This document shows, piece after piece, positions 52,415 to 61,181 of a stretch of DNA of 64,000 bases. Where the stretch lies: positions 310,001-374,000 of the forward strand of contig CBDCWW010000014.1 in the NCBI GenBank assembly GCA_965223585.1, given 5' to 3'. The notes beneath the pieces were generated by a model. The model was given only the letters and a program-made list of their open reading frames with translations, made no database searches and was not told where the DNA came from. The first letter of the stretch is position 1. The number at the start of each line of letters is the position of its first letter. The position numbers and the translations under genes are program-made. The DNA is from CBDCVN01 sp965223585 (GTDB lineage Bacteria > Deinococcota > Deinococci > Deinococcales > Trueperaceae).

Positions 52415-53287
52415 CTACTCACTTAAAGGAGCGTAACCTGTTTCAGCAATAAGCCATTGATTATCATCAGAAGTATAGAATTCTATAAATGCAGCTAAAG
52501 CAGGGTTCTCATCCATGGCATTGTTATTAACATATATAAACAGTGGTCGACTTAAGGGTGTGTAGGTGCCATTATCAATGTTCTCTACAGAAGGTTCAAC
52601 ACAGCTGTTAGTATCACCACCTTGGGTTGCAGAATCATAGATTCTAACAGCTTTGAGTTTACTGCCTTCCTCGAGATAATAAGCAAAGCCAAAATAACCC
52701 ATAGCATAGCGGTTTCCTTCAACACCTTGAACTAGTACAGTATCATCTTCTGATGGGAAGAAATCCGTGCGACTTGCACCACCTTCACCATTAATTGCCT
52801 CTGTAAAGTAGTCAAAGGTACCGCTGTCCACTCCGGGAGCAAAAAGAGCTACTTCTTGTTGCGGCCAATCGGGACTGAGATCACTCCATTTCTTTACAGT
52901 ACTACCGGGTTCCCAAAGAAGGTTAAGTTGTTCAACAGTTAAACAATCTACCCAATCATTATCTGGATTTACGACAACAGTGAGTGCATCCCAAGCAACC
53001 TTGATTTCAGTAAACTCAATTCCGTTTGCTGCACATGTTTCTACTTCACTGCTTTTAATAGGGCGACTAGCGTCATTTATATGTGTTTCACCAACACAGA
53101 ATTTCTTAAAACCTCCACCAGTGCCAGAAAAGGCTACGCTAACGTCATATTGTGGATTTTCTATATTAAATTCTTCAGAAATAGCTAGTGTGATAGGGTA
53201 AACAGTAGAAGAACCATCAACGCGAATATCTTGTGCAAAGATAAAACCTATAGATAAAACAATTATTAATATTATAAATCTTTTCAT
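52415..53287 (-). CDS. pstS: Phosphate ABC transporter substrate-binding protein
   Basis: 290 residues from ATG 53287, which follows GGAG at 7-8 bases; an upstream in-frame ATG at 53305 is less likely. The signal peptide is KRFIILIIVLSIGFIFAQ. DGSSTVYPIT and FSGTGGGFKKFC are phosphate-binding loops of PstS, and DASRPIKSSE carries the third. It captures phosphate in the periplasm for PstCAB, which is not encoded within the window. A Pho-box-like repeat lies 38 bases before the start, and phoBR are the next genes upstream. Confidence 0.92.
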   Translation of the reverse strand: MKRFIILIIVLSIGFIFAQDIRVDGSSTVYPITLAISEEFNIENPQYDVSVAFSGTGGGFKKFCVGETHINDASRPIKSSEVETCAANGIEFTEIKVAWDALTVVVNPDNDWVDCLTVEQLNLLWEPGSTVKKWSDLSPDWPQQEVALFAPGVDSGTFDYFTEAINGEGGASRTDFFPSEDDTVLVQGVEGNRYAMGYFGFAYYLEEGSKLKAVRIYDSATQGGDTNSCVEPSVENIDNGTYTPLSRPLFIYVNNNAMDENPALAAFIEFYTSDDNQWLIAETGYAPLSE

Positions 53288-53324
53288 ATAAGATGCTCCA
53301 ATCAAGATAAATTGTAATTGTAAT

Positions 53325-53342
53325 TTGTCATGAAATTGTAAT
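53325..53342 (-). promoter_or_regulatory. Pho-box-like repeat before pstS
   Basis: On the plus strand TTGTCAT, GAAA, TTGTAAT: two 7-base repeats 11 bases apart, as in known Pho boxes. The same pattern stands before phoB at 53 bases from 55320, in the same orientation relative to its gene. Confidence 0.55.
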
Positions 53343-53434
53343 GATAATAAACCCTATAGGGCAGGGAATATTTTTTCTTAATGCGTCTTATTATATAATG
53401 ATTGAGGCTACTAAGAATATATTTTGCATGCGTG

Positions 53435-53462
53435 GTAAGGGAAAGATGCATTGTGTCCCTAC
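53435..53462. repeat. 28-bp palindromic repeat, copy C
   Basis: Starts GTAAGGG, ends TCCCTAC, centre GATGCAT. It agrees with the reverse complement of the copy at 8539 in about 24 of 28 positions. First of three such repeats in the pstS-phoR interval. Confidence 0.6.
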
Positions 53463-53534
53463 AGGAGGGTAGAAGAATTCAATCCTGTAAGGTATAATCC
53501 TAGTTAAGAAATAAAATGTTCCTACTAATCTGCC

Positions 53535-53562
53535 TTAAGGGTTCAAGATTTTGAACCCCTAC
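53535..53562. repeat. 28-bp palindromic repeat, copy D
   Basis: GGGTTCAA and TTGAACCC form a perfect inner stem, with CTAC at the right end. It lies 100 bases after copy C. Confidence 0.6.
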
Positions 53563-53646
53563 TATCACAAAATGGTTAAGATTTCACGGAAGAAACTTGA
53601 TAGACCTCTAACAATCGTCAAAACACTCTCAACACTCCCATAAAAT

Positions 53647-53674
53647 GTAGAGACGCAAGATCTTGCGTCTCTAC
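53647..53674. repeat. 28-bp palindromic repeat, copy E (probable phoR terminator)
   Basis: A perfect 28-bp palindrome with ends GTAGAGACGC and GCGTCTCTAC. It lies 37 bases after the phoR stop and is followed by ATTTTAT on that strand. Very similar palindromes occur in some cyanobacteria, as far as I recall. Confidence 0.65.
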
Positions 53675-53710
53675 CACACACTAATTCAGCCTTTTATATC
53701 CAAGCACTAC

Positions 53711-54643
53711 TTAATAACTGAGGGGAATACTAAAACCAAACTCATTACCATTTTCCAGAGCCTTACCCCATGTTTCTCCATTCCAACTTTTAGTAATATT
53801 ATGTACTATATAAAGTCCTAGGCCAGTACCTTTTGTGATGTTACTTTTACCCCTAGAATGTGGTTTAAATAGTTCATTTATAAACTCTGTTTCCAAAGGG
53901 ATTCCACTATCTTGTACTTTAACTAGTACCTTCTCATGTTTATGGTTAGTTTCGGTTAGCAAGTTTACTGTGGAGTCAGGTGGCCCATACAAAGCTGCAT
54001 TTTCCAATAGATTTATAAGTACCTGTATCAGTTTATCACTGTCTGCTTTTACAATTAATTCAGGTACATTGTAATTTACAGTTATATTATGACGTTTAAA
54101 TGTTTCTTGTAAGATGCTAAGCGCCCTATTAATATGTTCTGGCAAATCTAAACGGCGCATTGTGGGGGGCTTTACATCCACAGTTAAATCTTCTATCAGA
54201 CGAGTTAAACGCTCTATTTCACTTTTGGCCCTACCTAAAAAACGATCTCTTTGCTCGTCTGAAAGTTCATATTGAAAAGCTTCTATAGTAGAACGGATAG
54301 TTGTTATAGGTGTACGTAATTCATGTGAAATCACAGCTAAAAGCTCGGTGGCATTTTCTTGAGCCTTTCTTACTTCAGTTAAGTCTTGTAAAATTAACCC
54401 TGAAGGAATACCACAGGCTTGTAAAATCCGCCCTCTTGTTTCAATTTCTTGAACTTTGCCTTCTAAATAAGCTTGTTCAATTCTATGGTCACGTACTACT
54501 GTTATAAGTGGTGCTTCCAAAGCATTTTCGATGCTTATATCTAGAAACAGCGCTGCTGCACTGTTAATATGACTTACATGGCCATTCTCAACAAGTACTA
54601 CACCTTCTTTTAAATTATTAAACCAATCACTATTTTCCCCCAC
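53711..54643 (-). CDS. phoR: PhoR-like sensor histidine kinase, soluble form
   Basis: 310 residues. A PAS-like domain (about 8-90) is followed by the dimerisation helix with LLAVISHELRTPITTIRS (phospho-accepting His about 106), then the ATPase domain with INLLENAALYGP (N box), VQDSGIPLE (G1) and GKSNITKGTGLGLYIV (G2). There is no transmembrane segment, unlike standard PhoR, so the protein is either cytosolic or held at the membrane by partners. The response regulator gene lies 12 bases upstream, and pstS is downstream, which supports phosphate control. Confidence 0.85.
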   Translation of the reverse strand: MGENSDWFNNLKEGVVLVENGHVSHINSAAALFLDISIENALEAPLITVVRDHRIEQAYLEGKVQEIETRGRILQACGIPSGLILQDLTEVRKAQENATELLAVISHELRTPITTIRSTIEAFQYELSDEQRDRFLGRAKSEIERLTRLIEDLTVDVKPPTMRRLDLPEHINRALSILQETFKRHNITVNYNVPELIVKADSDKLIQVLINLLENAALYGPPDSTVNLLTETNHKHEKVLVKVQDSGIPLETEFINELFKPHSRGKSNITKGTGLGLYIVHNITKSWNGETWGKALENGNEFGFSIPLSY

Positions 54644-54655
54644 GGTGCTACTCCT

Positions 54656-55324
54656 TTAGCCTTTTTCTATATTTACTAATCTATACCCTCTTCCTCTTAC
54701 TGTCTCTATATAATCATTTCCTATTATTCCTCTAAGCTGCGCAATGTGTTGATCTACTGTTCTTTCTGTACCTATAAAATCTTCTCCCCAAACTCGGTCT
54801 AAGAGTTCAGAGCGGCTAAAAACACGTCCAACGTGCTTAACCAGAAAGTTTAAAAGTTCGAACTCACGTCTAGTAAGCTGTAGAGCTTCTCCTTTTAGAG
54901 TAATTATACCTTCTGGTTCATTTACAACTAATGAACCTACACTTTTCTCGCCCCCTACTTTACTGCGCCTTAGCAAAGCTCTGAGCCTAGCAACTAATTC
55001 TACAGTACTAAAGGGTTTTACTAAGTAGTCATCTGCTCCAGACTCGAGCCCCTCCACCTTATTACCCTCGCTAGCTTTGGCTGTAAGCATAAGTACTGGT
55101 AAAAGATCTCCTTTTTCTTGAGCACGCAAACGTTGTAACCATTCGATACCAGATTCATTAGGCAACATCCAATCAAGCACCACCACATCTGCTTTAGACA
55201 CAAAAGGCCAAGCTGCTTCAGCAGTCGCAGCCTCAAAAGTACTAAAGCCATTTTTATTAAGATGAAAAGTTAAGATTTCTCGCACAGCATCATCATCTTC
55301 AATAACTAAAGCATAGTATTTCAA
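54656..55324 (-). CDS. phoB: PhoB-like OmpR-family response regulator
   Basis: 222 residues. The receiver domain (1-120) has the acid pair at ALVIEDDDAVRE, the phosphorylated Asp in VVLDWMLPNESG (about residue 51), and Lys in YLVKPF. The winged-helix output domain includes LTRREFELLNFLVKHVGRVFSR and TVDQHIAQLRG. The gene precedes phoR in one operon, and a Pho-box-like repeat about 50 bases before the start suggests that PhoB controls its own operon. Confidence 0.9.
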   Translation of the reverse strand: MKYYALVIEDDDAVREILTFHLNKNGFSTFEAATAEAAWPFVSKADVVVLDWMLPNESGIEWLQRLRAQEKGDLLPVLMLTAKASEGNKVEGLESGADDYLVKPFSTVELVARLRALLRRSKVGGEKSVGSLVVNEPEGIITLKGEALQLTRREFELLNFLVKHVGRVFSRSELLDRVWGEDFIGTERTVDQHIAQLRGIIGNDYIETVRGRGYRLVNIEKG

Positions 55325-55372
55325 TTTTTCTTCCTAGGCTCGAGTAAACCATATAAACAATTTTATTATTCT

Positions 55373-55390
55373 TTGTCAGCTTTTTGTCAG
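55373..55390 (-). promoter_or_regulatory. Pho-box-like repeat before phoB
   Basis: TTGTCAG, CTTT, TTGTCAG on the plus strand: exact 7-base repeats 11 bases apart, 49 bases from the phoB start. Read on the coding strand this is CTGACAA twice. The remainder of 55325-55654 holds two CTCGAG words and no gene. Confidence 0.6.
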
Positions 55391-55654
55391 CTAAGCATTC
55401 TTCCCTTTCATAGAGCTTGCCGCATATAACTATAGCCTTTGAGCCTATAGTTTAACAGAGTCTAGCATTAGAGTTTTTCTCTTTCCATATTTAAGCCCAC
55501 TTTTTAACTGTTCACATTTATCCCTAACTCTCTACTAACTCTTAGCAGAAAGATCCACTCGAGTCATCTAAGCACCTTAAAAATTAAGGCTATTCAAATA
55601 ATTTCTGAAAGCGTATACTACGGGGTAAAATTTTAGATTAAGGTAGGTTTAATA

Positions 55655-56086
55655 ATGAAGAAAATAGTTTTATCAGTTTTTTGGCTTATAGGTAGTTTGG
55701 TTATGGCACAACCTAGTGATTTGAGTGCCCTAGATTATGATTGGGACACATTCGGTAGTAGTTTTGGTCCCGTAACAATAATCCTTTCTATATTGGGGTA
55801 TGTTTACTTTGCTGTTTGTCTGCAGACTATAGCAAATAAAACTAACACTGAAAATTCTTGGCTGGCATGGATTCCTATTGCCAACATATATCTTATGACG
55901 CAAATTGCTGGGAAACCCGGTTGGTGGTTGCTATTATTTTTTATCCCCATTGTGAACATCATTATAGCAGTCATTCTTTGGATGGGTATTGCTAAAGCAC
56001 GTGACAAGGCTGAGTGGATAGGAATTACTATAATTTTGCCCATTATTAACATTATTGTGGTTGGGTATTTAGCTTTTTCTGAGTAA
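55655..56086 (+). CDS. Small membrane protein, DUF5684-like
   Basis: 143 residues. An N-terminal signal or anchor segment (VLSVFWLIGSLVMAQ) is followed by three or four hydrophobic helices; TENSWLAWIPIANIYLMTQIAGKPGWWLLLF is the characteristic stretch of the DUF5684 group. Function is unknown. A TATACT box lies about 40 bases before the start. It converges with the next gene, 7 bases apart. Confidence 0.65.
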   Translation: MKKIVLSVFWLIGSLVMAQPSDLSALDYDWDTFGSSFGPVTIILSILGYVYFAVCLQTIANKTNTENSWLAWIPIANIYLMTQIAGKPGWWLLLFFIPIVNIIIAVILWMGIAKARDKAEWIGITIILPIINIIVVGYLAFSE

Positions 56087-56093
56087 AATTTAG

Positions 56094-57233
56094 CTAGTTT
56101 AGTGGTTTCCTGTGCCTCTTTATATAAGGTTGAATGATAGAAATGAATCTTCGTTTGACCTTATATTTTTCTTTTTGTACTCGCCAAACCTCAGTGACAA
56201 CCTCAGCAATGGCTCTACCATAGAAACTTTGCCACTCTTTGCTAAGAATTGGCTTTTGATTTTCTTTTAGCTCAGTTAAAGCAATAAAAGCTTGTAACAC
56301 CCGTGGTAAATCAGTAATATGATTATGAATTAAATAGCGTGGTTCCCATATGGTAGCAAACTTAGCTTTGTAATTACGTAACCCTGACATTCTAAAGTGA
56401 AAATCTAGGTGATGAGTTAATTTGTAGAAAACTCTTTCTTCTAAAGAAGCTTTGTCACCTGCTGCTAGCTTCGTGATCGGGGCTGCTCCCATACTAAAAT
56501 ACTGAACCCCTTGTCTTTTTAAGTATTCAAAAAGTTCCAAAAAGAGGAAATCCATAAGGCCATTAGGGGCATCAACTTGGTAACGCATTAAGTCAATAGT
56601 GGCTGTTTTTGGTGCATAAGAGGGAATAATATTGACAAACCCTTGCATTTCCCCTTTGGCGTTAAAAGCTGCTAGCATAGCTGTATTGCGCACATATTCT
56701 GTTTCAAAGTTTCCTAGAACAAACTTACGCTCTTGCCTTCCTGTAGATAGCCATGAATTTGAGACCACTCGAGCATCCTCAACAAACTTCATAGGAACTG
56801 GCTTATCAAAGAACTGTATGTACATTCCCTCACGCTCCATACGATTAAGAGTATTACGAAAACTGGCTTTAGCCCTTGCAGAAAAAGATTTTAAGTTTAC
56901 TATTGCCACTTCACTAGTTTTGAAGGGACGAAAACCTAGTGATTTATAGATATCAATATATCTGTGTGATACTTGATGAAATACAGGCCTCCATTTGTTT
57001 TTATGACAATAGGTAACAAATTCACAAATTGACCCAGCCATTGTTTCTGCTGGACCAGTTGGATCACCAAGTACCAAAGCTATTTTATGACTCACACCAT
57101 AAGCCAAAAAGCTATTCCCTGACTTAGTAAAGAAGTAGTTTTTATCTGGTTGTAGTTTAAAGTAGTCCGTGCTCGAGCAACCATAACATTGCAACAACCT
57201 TGCTGCACTACTTCGCATATATGATTTATTCAA
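56094..57233 (-). CDS. Phosphatidylglycerol lysyltransferase-domain (DUF2156, MprF C-terminal-like) protein
   Basis: 379 residues corresponding to the cytosolic catalytic half of MprF without its membrane flippase. The tandem GNAT-like fold shows LAYGVSHKIALVLGDPTGP and WRPVFHQVSHRYIDIYKSLGFRPFKTSEVA in the first half, and RKFVLGNFE, IDLMRYQVDAPNGLMDFLF and YFSMGAAPI in the second. MprF-type enzymes transfer an aminoacyl group from tRNA to a lipid. Standalone domains of this type may modify other acceptors, so the substrate is uncertain. It diverges from the GGDEF gene. Confidence 0.8.
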   Translation of the reverse strand: MNKSYMRSSAARLLQCYGCSSTDYFKLQPDKNYFFTKSGNSFLAYGVSHKIALVLGDPTGPAETMAGSICEFVTYCHKNKWRPVFHQVSHRYIDIYKSLGFRPFKTSEVAIVNLKSFSARAKASFRNTLNRMEREGMYIQFFDKPVPMKFVEDARVVSNSWLSTGRQERKFVLGNFETEYVRNTAMLAAFNAKGEMQGFVNIIPSYAPKTATIDLMRYQVDAPNGLMDFLFLELFEYLKRQGVQYFSMGAAPITKLAAGDKASLEERVFYKLTHHLDFHFRMSGLRNYKAKFATIWEPRYLIHNHITDLPRVLQAFIALTELKENQKPILSKEWQSFYGRAIAEVVTEVWRVQKEKYKVKRRFISIIQPYIKRHRKPLN

Positions 57234-57359
57234 ATTAGTAATAAAAAGTAATTGAACTTACTTAAACCTCTAGATTGGCCATCAACTCTTAGTTTTAACA
57301 TTTCTCTATTTGTGCAAATTTACTACCTCCAAACAAGTCTAAAATATAAAATTGATTGT

Positions 57360-58367
57360 ATGTTGCAATCGTTCACAAAAGTAATTAAAGAAACATTTCA
57401 GTTTAAATTTACCTCAAGAACAATTCTGGTGAGTTTTTTCCTGATTCTTGTTGCCATATCTATTTTTTCTTGGTTAGCTTTTCCACCAAAGGAAGAGTAT
57501 GAACCTAGTAAAATTGTTTTTCACGTTATATTTTTTGTCCTGCTCTTAATTAGTTATACCTTTATAGCCAAGACTGGTCTTAAAACTCTACAAATTGGTT
57601 GGGGTTTGTATGCTTTTCATGAATATTATGAGGTTTTGGAAGAAACTTTGATTATACCTGAACCCATCATTCTTACTGTCTTTCCGGGGATGATTGGTCT
57701 GGGTATTATTAGCATTGGGTTTTATCTAGTACATAAACACCTAAAAGATAAACTTATCCAAAGCGAAAAGCAGCGCAATACCCTTCAAAGCAAGGCTCTT
57801 TCTTATAAAGCCCAAGCTAATCATGATGCTCTGACTGGCTTATTAAATCGTGCAGGATTGCTTAAGGGACTGCAACTTACTTGCCTTGATAGTGCCAATG
57901 CTGAAAAAGAAATTGCCGTTATATTTATTGACCTTAACAAATTCAAACCAATTAACGATAAATATGGACATAACGTAGGTGATGAGTTGCTTAAGAAAGT
58001 TGCCCAACGTTTTAAAAGAAGTGTTAGAGAGCATGATTTCGTTGGTCGCTGGGGAGGGGATGAATTTGTGATTGTTATAAATGCTCTTTCCGAAGGACAA
58101 AAGATTAATGTATTTACAGAAAGGCTTACTAAAGCTTTTAGTGTCCCTATAAAAATTAATAATATAAAGCATTTTGTTGGTGCTAGTATGGGATTAGCAT
58201 TATTTCCAATGCACTCAACTAAGGCTGAGGAATTAATTGATTTAGCTGACAAAGCCATGTATAAAGCTAAACAAAAAGGTGGCCTTGTAGAGATAGTAAT
58301 GAGTGACCTTGGTCCTACAATTACACAGCCCTCTCATCCTAAAGTAAGTATCGAAGCAATGGGTTAA
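57360..58367 (+). CDS. Membrane-anchored diguanylate cyclase
   Basis: 335 residues from ATG 57360, chosen because a TATAAA/TAAAAT box lies 7-9 bases before it; an open TTG at 57252 would add 36 residues. Four hydrophobic segments fill about 20-140. The GGDEF domain follows: HDALTGLLNRAGLL, IFIDLNKFKPINDKYGHNVGDELL (metal and substrate residues), and FVGRWGGDEFVIVI with an intact active-site motif. The RxxD inhibition site is not evident. It makes cyclic di-GMP from two GTP. It converges with the receiver-domain gene. Confidence 0.9.
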   Translation: MLQSFTKVIKETFQFKFTSRTILVSFFLILVAISIFSWLAFPPKEEYEPSKIVFHVIFFVLLLISYTFIAKTGLKTLQIGWGLYAFHEYYEVLEETLIIPEPIILTVFPGMIGLGIISIGFYLVHKHLKDKLIQSEKQRNTLQSKALSYKAQANHDALTGLLNRAGLLKGLQLTCLDSANAEKEIAVIFIDLNKFKPINDKYGHNVGDELLKKVAQRFKRSVREHDFVGRWGGDEFVIVINALSEGQKINVFTERLTKAFSVPIKINNIKHFVGASMGLALFPMHSTKAEELIDLADKAMYKAKQKGGLVEIVMSDLGPTITQPSHPKVSIEAMG

Positions 58368-58376
58368 CTTAAATGT

Positions 58377-58739
58377 TTAAGTTAAGTGGCTATTAACAGT
58401 AGTCAACAATTTTTCAAGTGTAAGTGGTTTACTTAAATAATCGTCAAAACCATAATTTATTATTTTTGTTTTATCATCTTGCATTGTGTACGCTGTCACT
58501 GCAATAATAGGTATGCCTTGACAATTAGGATTTGCCTTTAAACTTTTCATAAGCTCAACACCACTCATTTCAGGCATTTGTATATCAGTAAGTATTAAAT
58601 CTAGTTTAATACCAGCAACCATTTTTAAGGCACTTTTCCCACTTTCAGCAGTATAAACAATGTGTCCAGAAACGCTTAACATATCTCTAATAAGGCGTAG
58701 GTTTAGCTTATTATCGTCAATTATTAAGATGCTTGCCAT
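58377..58739 (-). CDS. Single-domain response regulator (CheY-like receiver)
   Basis: 120 residues, one receiver domain: ILIIDDNKLNLRLI with the acid pair, LILTDIQMPEMSG with the phosphorylated Asp (about 53), AVTAYTM, and YLSKPLT with the Lys. There is no output domain. The start overlaps the end of the upstream kinase gene by 16 bases, so the two form a pair in which the receiver passes on the phosphoryl group or acts by protein contact. Confidence 0.9.
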   Translation of the reverse strand: MASILIIDDNKLNLRLIRDMLSVSGHIVYTAESGKSALKMVAGIKLDLILTDIQMPEMSGVELMKSLKANPNCQGIPIIAVTAYTMQDDKTKIINYGFDDYLSKPLTLEKLLTTVNSHLT

Positions 58740-60427
58740 AAATTATGCGAAGTTTCATCCAGATTAGTGGTGACCTCAGGGTTTTCACAATGCTTTGGTA
58801 TTAAGAAGCAAAAGGTACTACCTACATTTATTTTGCTTTCCACCCAAATAGTACCACCATGTAATTCAACTAAGCGCTTACTCAAAGCTAGTCCTAGACC
58901 AGTTCCTTTGTGGCGACGAGTTAAAGAACTGTCCACTTGGGAAAACTCTTTGAAAAGATGGTCCAGATTTTCTTCGGTAATGCCTACACCTGTGTCTTTT
59001 ACGCTAAACTCGAGCATATCCTCTTTATCATTTACTAACACTTCAATACTTCCTCCTACAGAGGTAAACTTGGCTGCATTAGATAAAAGGTTAAAAAGAA
59101 TTTGTTTAATTTTTCTGCTATCTACATAAGCAAAGTCTAGCTCCTGAGCCATATTTATAGAGCAAGATATTCCTGCTTTTTGCATGTGTTCTTTCATAAG
59201 CTCTACAACACTTTGGACAAGTTCGTTTACATCATGTTCGCCTAAGTCTAATTCCATGTGCCCAGCCTCTATTTTCGAGAGGTCTAAAATATCATTAATC
59301 AGTGAAAGTAAGTGATTGCCAGAGTTAAATATATCCTTTGTATACTGTTTTTGCTTCTCGTTTAAAGGGCCATAAACTTCTTCCTCTAAAAGCTCAGAAA
59401 AACCTATGATTGATGTAAGAGGAGTACGTAGTTCATGGGACATGTTAGCCAAGAATTCACTTTTAAGCCTGTTTGCTCGCTCGAGTTCTGCATTTTTCTT
59501 TTCTATTTCTGTCTGCCTAAGCCTTAGCTCAGCTTCTAGATTAAATCTTTTTAAGACTACACCAATCTGTGTAGCAAAAACCTCAGCCATACCTACAGCT
59601 TCTATACCAAATACATCAGGACGCTCAAAGTTGTCCAAAGTCAAAAAGGCCACGTTACTACCATCAATGAGAACAGGTATACCTAATGAATCTTTTACAG
59701 CTAGTTGCCTTCCTGTAGAAGGATCATCTCTTCTATTATCTCCCAGAACATCTGCCTGTAAGCTTAAATCACTGAAGTGACTAGGTTTATTTTCACTATA
59801 TACTAAAACAATATCATCACTACTTATAGAAATGTCCTTAAAGTCTGCAAAATTGTAGTTTACCACAGCTTCATAGTGGTAGTTTCCATCTTCCCCTCTT
59901 AGCAGCAAACTTCCAGCTTGAGAGTTAGGGATAACGCTTACAGCACGCCTTAGAAGCTGCCCGTAGAATTTATCACCTAAACCCTGTTGTAAAGTTTCAC
60001 TAACAAAGTCTGAAAGGTTCTGTCTAAATGCTGCTAGGCGCATGAGTTCTTCGTGTTGAGCCTCCAAAACCGCATTTTTCTGTTTAAGAGAGAGGTTAGT
60101 TATGGCTATATCTTGCTCGAGCAAACTCAATCCATCATGCAAATCCTTCACTTGTCTATTTTCATTAAGCTGTAAACTCTGGTCATGAGCAATACCATTA
60201 ATGCGTCTAGCCACACTACAAAACACCCTCATAAATAAAATCATACTGACAATACCAATGCCAAAATTAAAAATAGCTACATAATAGCTGTTACTGATTA
60301 TTAGCAAAGTACCACCTAAAGCAAAGCTTATAAAAGCTATTAAGAGTACTAATAAACTCCTTACTTGAAAGGATAAGTTGTTCCATAAATTTACAAGATT
60401 CATTTCAATAGCCTGTTTCCTAAACAT
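58724..60427 (-). CDS. Membrane hybrid-type sensor histidine kinase with GAF domain
   Basis: 567 residues. Two transmembrane helices occur near 20-38 and 45-65, then a coiled segment (LEQDIAITNLSLKQKNAVLEAQ) and a GAF domain (about 150-300, SLGIPVLIDGSNVAFLTLDN). The kinase core has FLANMSHELRTPLTSIIGFS (phospho-accepting His about 331), LLSNAAKFTSVGG, VKDTGVGIT and RRHKGTGLGLALSKRL. The partner receiver is encoded by the overlapping downstream gene. The signal is not known; GAF domains bind small ligands such as cyclic nucleotides. Confidence 0.9.
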   Translation of the reverse strand: MFRKQAIEMNLVNLWNNLSFQVRSLLVLLIAFISFALGGTLLIISNSYYVAIFNFGIGIVSMILFMRVFCSVARRINGIAHDQSLQLNENRQVKDLHDGLSLLEQDIAITNLSLKQKNAVLEAQHEELMRLAAFRQNLSDFVSETLQQGLGDKFYGQLLRRAVSVIPNSQAGSLLLRGEDGNYHYEAVVNYNFADFKDISISSDDIVLVYSENKPSHFSDLSLQADVLGDNRRDDPSTGRQLAVKDSLGIPVLIDGSNVAFLTLDNFERPDVFGIEAVGMAEVFATQIGVVLKRFNLEAELRLRQTEIEKKNAELERANRLKSEFLANMSHELRTPLTSIIGFSELLEEEVYGPLNEKQKQYTKDIFNSGNHLLSLINDILDLSKIEAGHMELDLGEHDVNELVQSVVELMKEHMQKAGISCSINMAQELDFAYVDSRKIKQILFNLLSNAAKFTSVGGSIEVLVNDKEDMLEFSVKDTGVGITEENLDHLFKEFSQVDSSLTRRHKGTGLGLALSKRLVELHGGTIWVESKINVGSTFCFLIPKHCENPEVTTNLDETSHNLWQAS

Positions 60428-60577
60428 ATATTAGCATGAATTTTGCTGTAGAAAGGGAATCATGAAGTCCAAAATAGTGAACTGTAGTTGAAGGTACCCT
60501 ATTACTTTACTCAGAAAAATAGATTACAATAAATTTTGCGCTTAATACTAAGTTGTCAAAGGTCCTGAGATCTGACT

Positions 60578-61180
60578 ATGAGTAAATATCTTTACTTTGG
60601 AAGAGTTGTTTTAAAACCTATTTTTGAGTTTGATAGAGAGGCTTGGAGGCGAATTCACAGTCACTTTCGTGATCAAGAAATAGCTTACTTGAATGGCAAC
60701 AAACCTAGCCGTATGCCACTTTGGTTATTTAGATTTATTTTAAAATTTGATACCAAGAAAACTAACCGCAAAACATTTGGTATTTTCAATACTAATTCTA
60801 CACCAGAAGAGTATATTGGCACTATAGAGCTTTATAACCTCACCCGTAGAACCGCAACTTTAGGCATAGTTATAGGCGAACGTAATTATTGGGGTAAGGG
60901 GTATGGACCTGAAGCCATAAATGCTATATTACGCTATGCCTTTGAAGTTCTAAATTTAGATAAAGTACGTTTAAATACCTTTGCTGACAATATTCGTGCA
61001 CAAAATAGCTTTAAAAAAGTGGGATTTGTAGAGTTCAAACGTGTCAAAAACTTTAAAGGTAGAGTAAGTGTACTTATGGAAATACACGCTAGTGCTTGGA
61101 AAAGTCTTATAGAAAAATCCCCTGCATGGCATCTATGTTCACAAATGAATCAATACCAGCAAGGCAAGGCTCATGCATAA
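60578..61180 (+). CDS. RimJ/RimL-like GNAT acetyltransferase
   Basis: 200 residues. IVIGERNYWGKGYGPEAINAI (about 94-114) holds the acetyl-CoA-binding loop, and LNTFADNIRAQNSFKKVGFVEF is the matching C-terminal motif of the RimL/RimJ type. The N-terminal 50 residues (KPSRMPLWLFRFIL) form a longer extension than usual. Family members acetylate protein N termini, polyamines or antibiotics. It converges with accC, the stops being 1-2 bases apart. Confidence 0.85.
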   Translation: MSKYLYFGRVVLKPIFEFDREAWRRIHSHFRDQEIAYLNGNKPSRMPLWLFRFILKFDTKKTNRKTFGIFNTNSTPEEYIGTIELYNLTRRTATLGIVIGERNYWGKGYGPEAINAILRYAFEVLNLDKVRLNTFADNIRAQNSFKKVGFVEFKRVKNFKGRVSVLMEIHASAWKSLIEKSPAWHLCSQMNQYQQGKAHA

Positions 61181-61181
61181 A

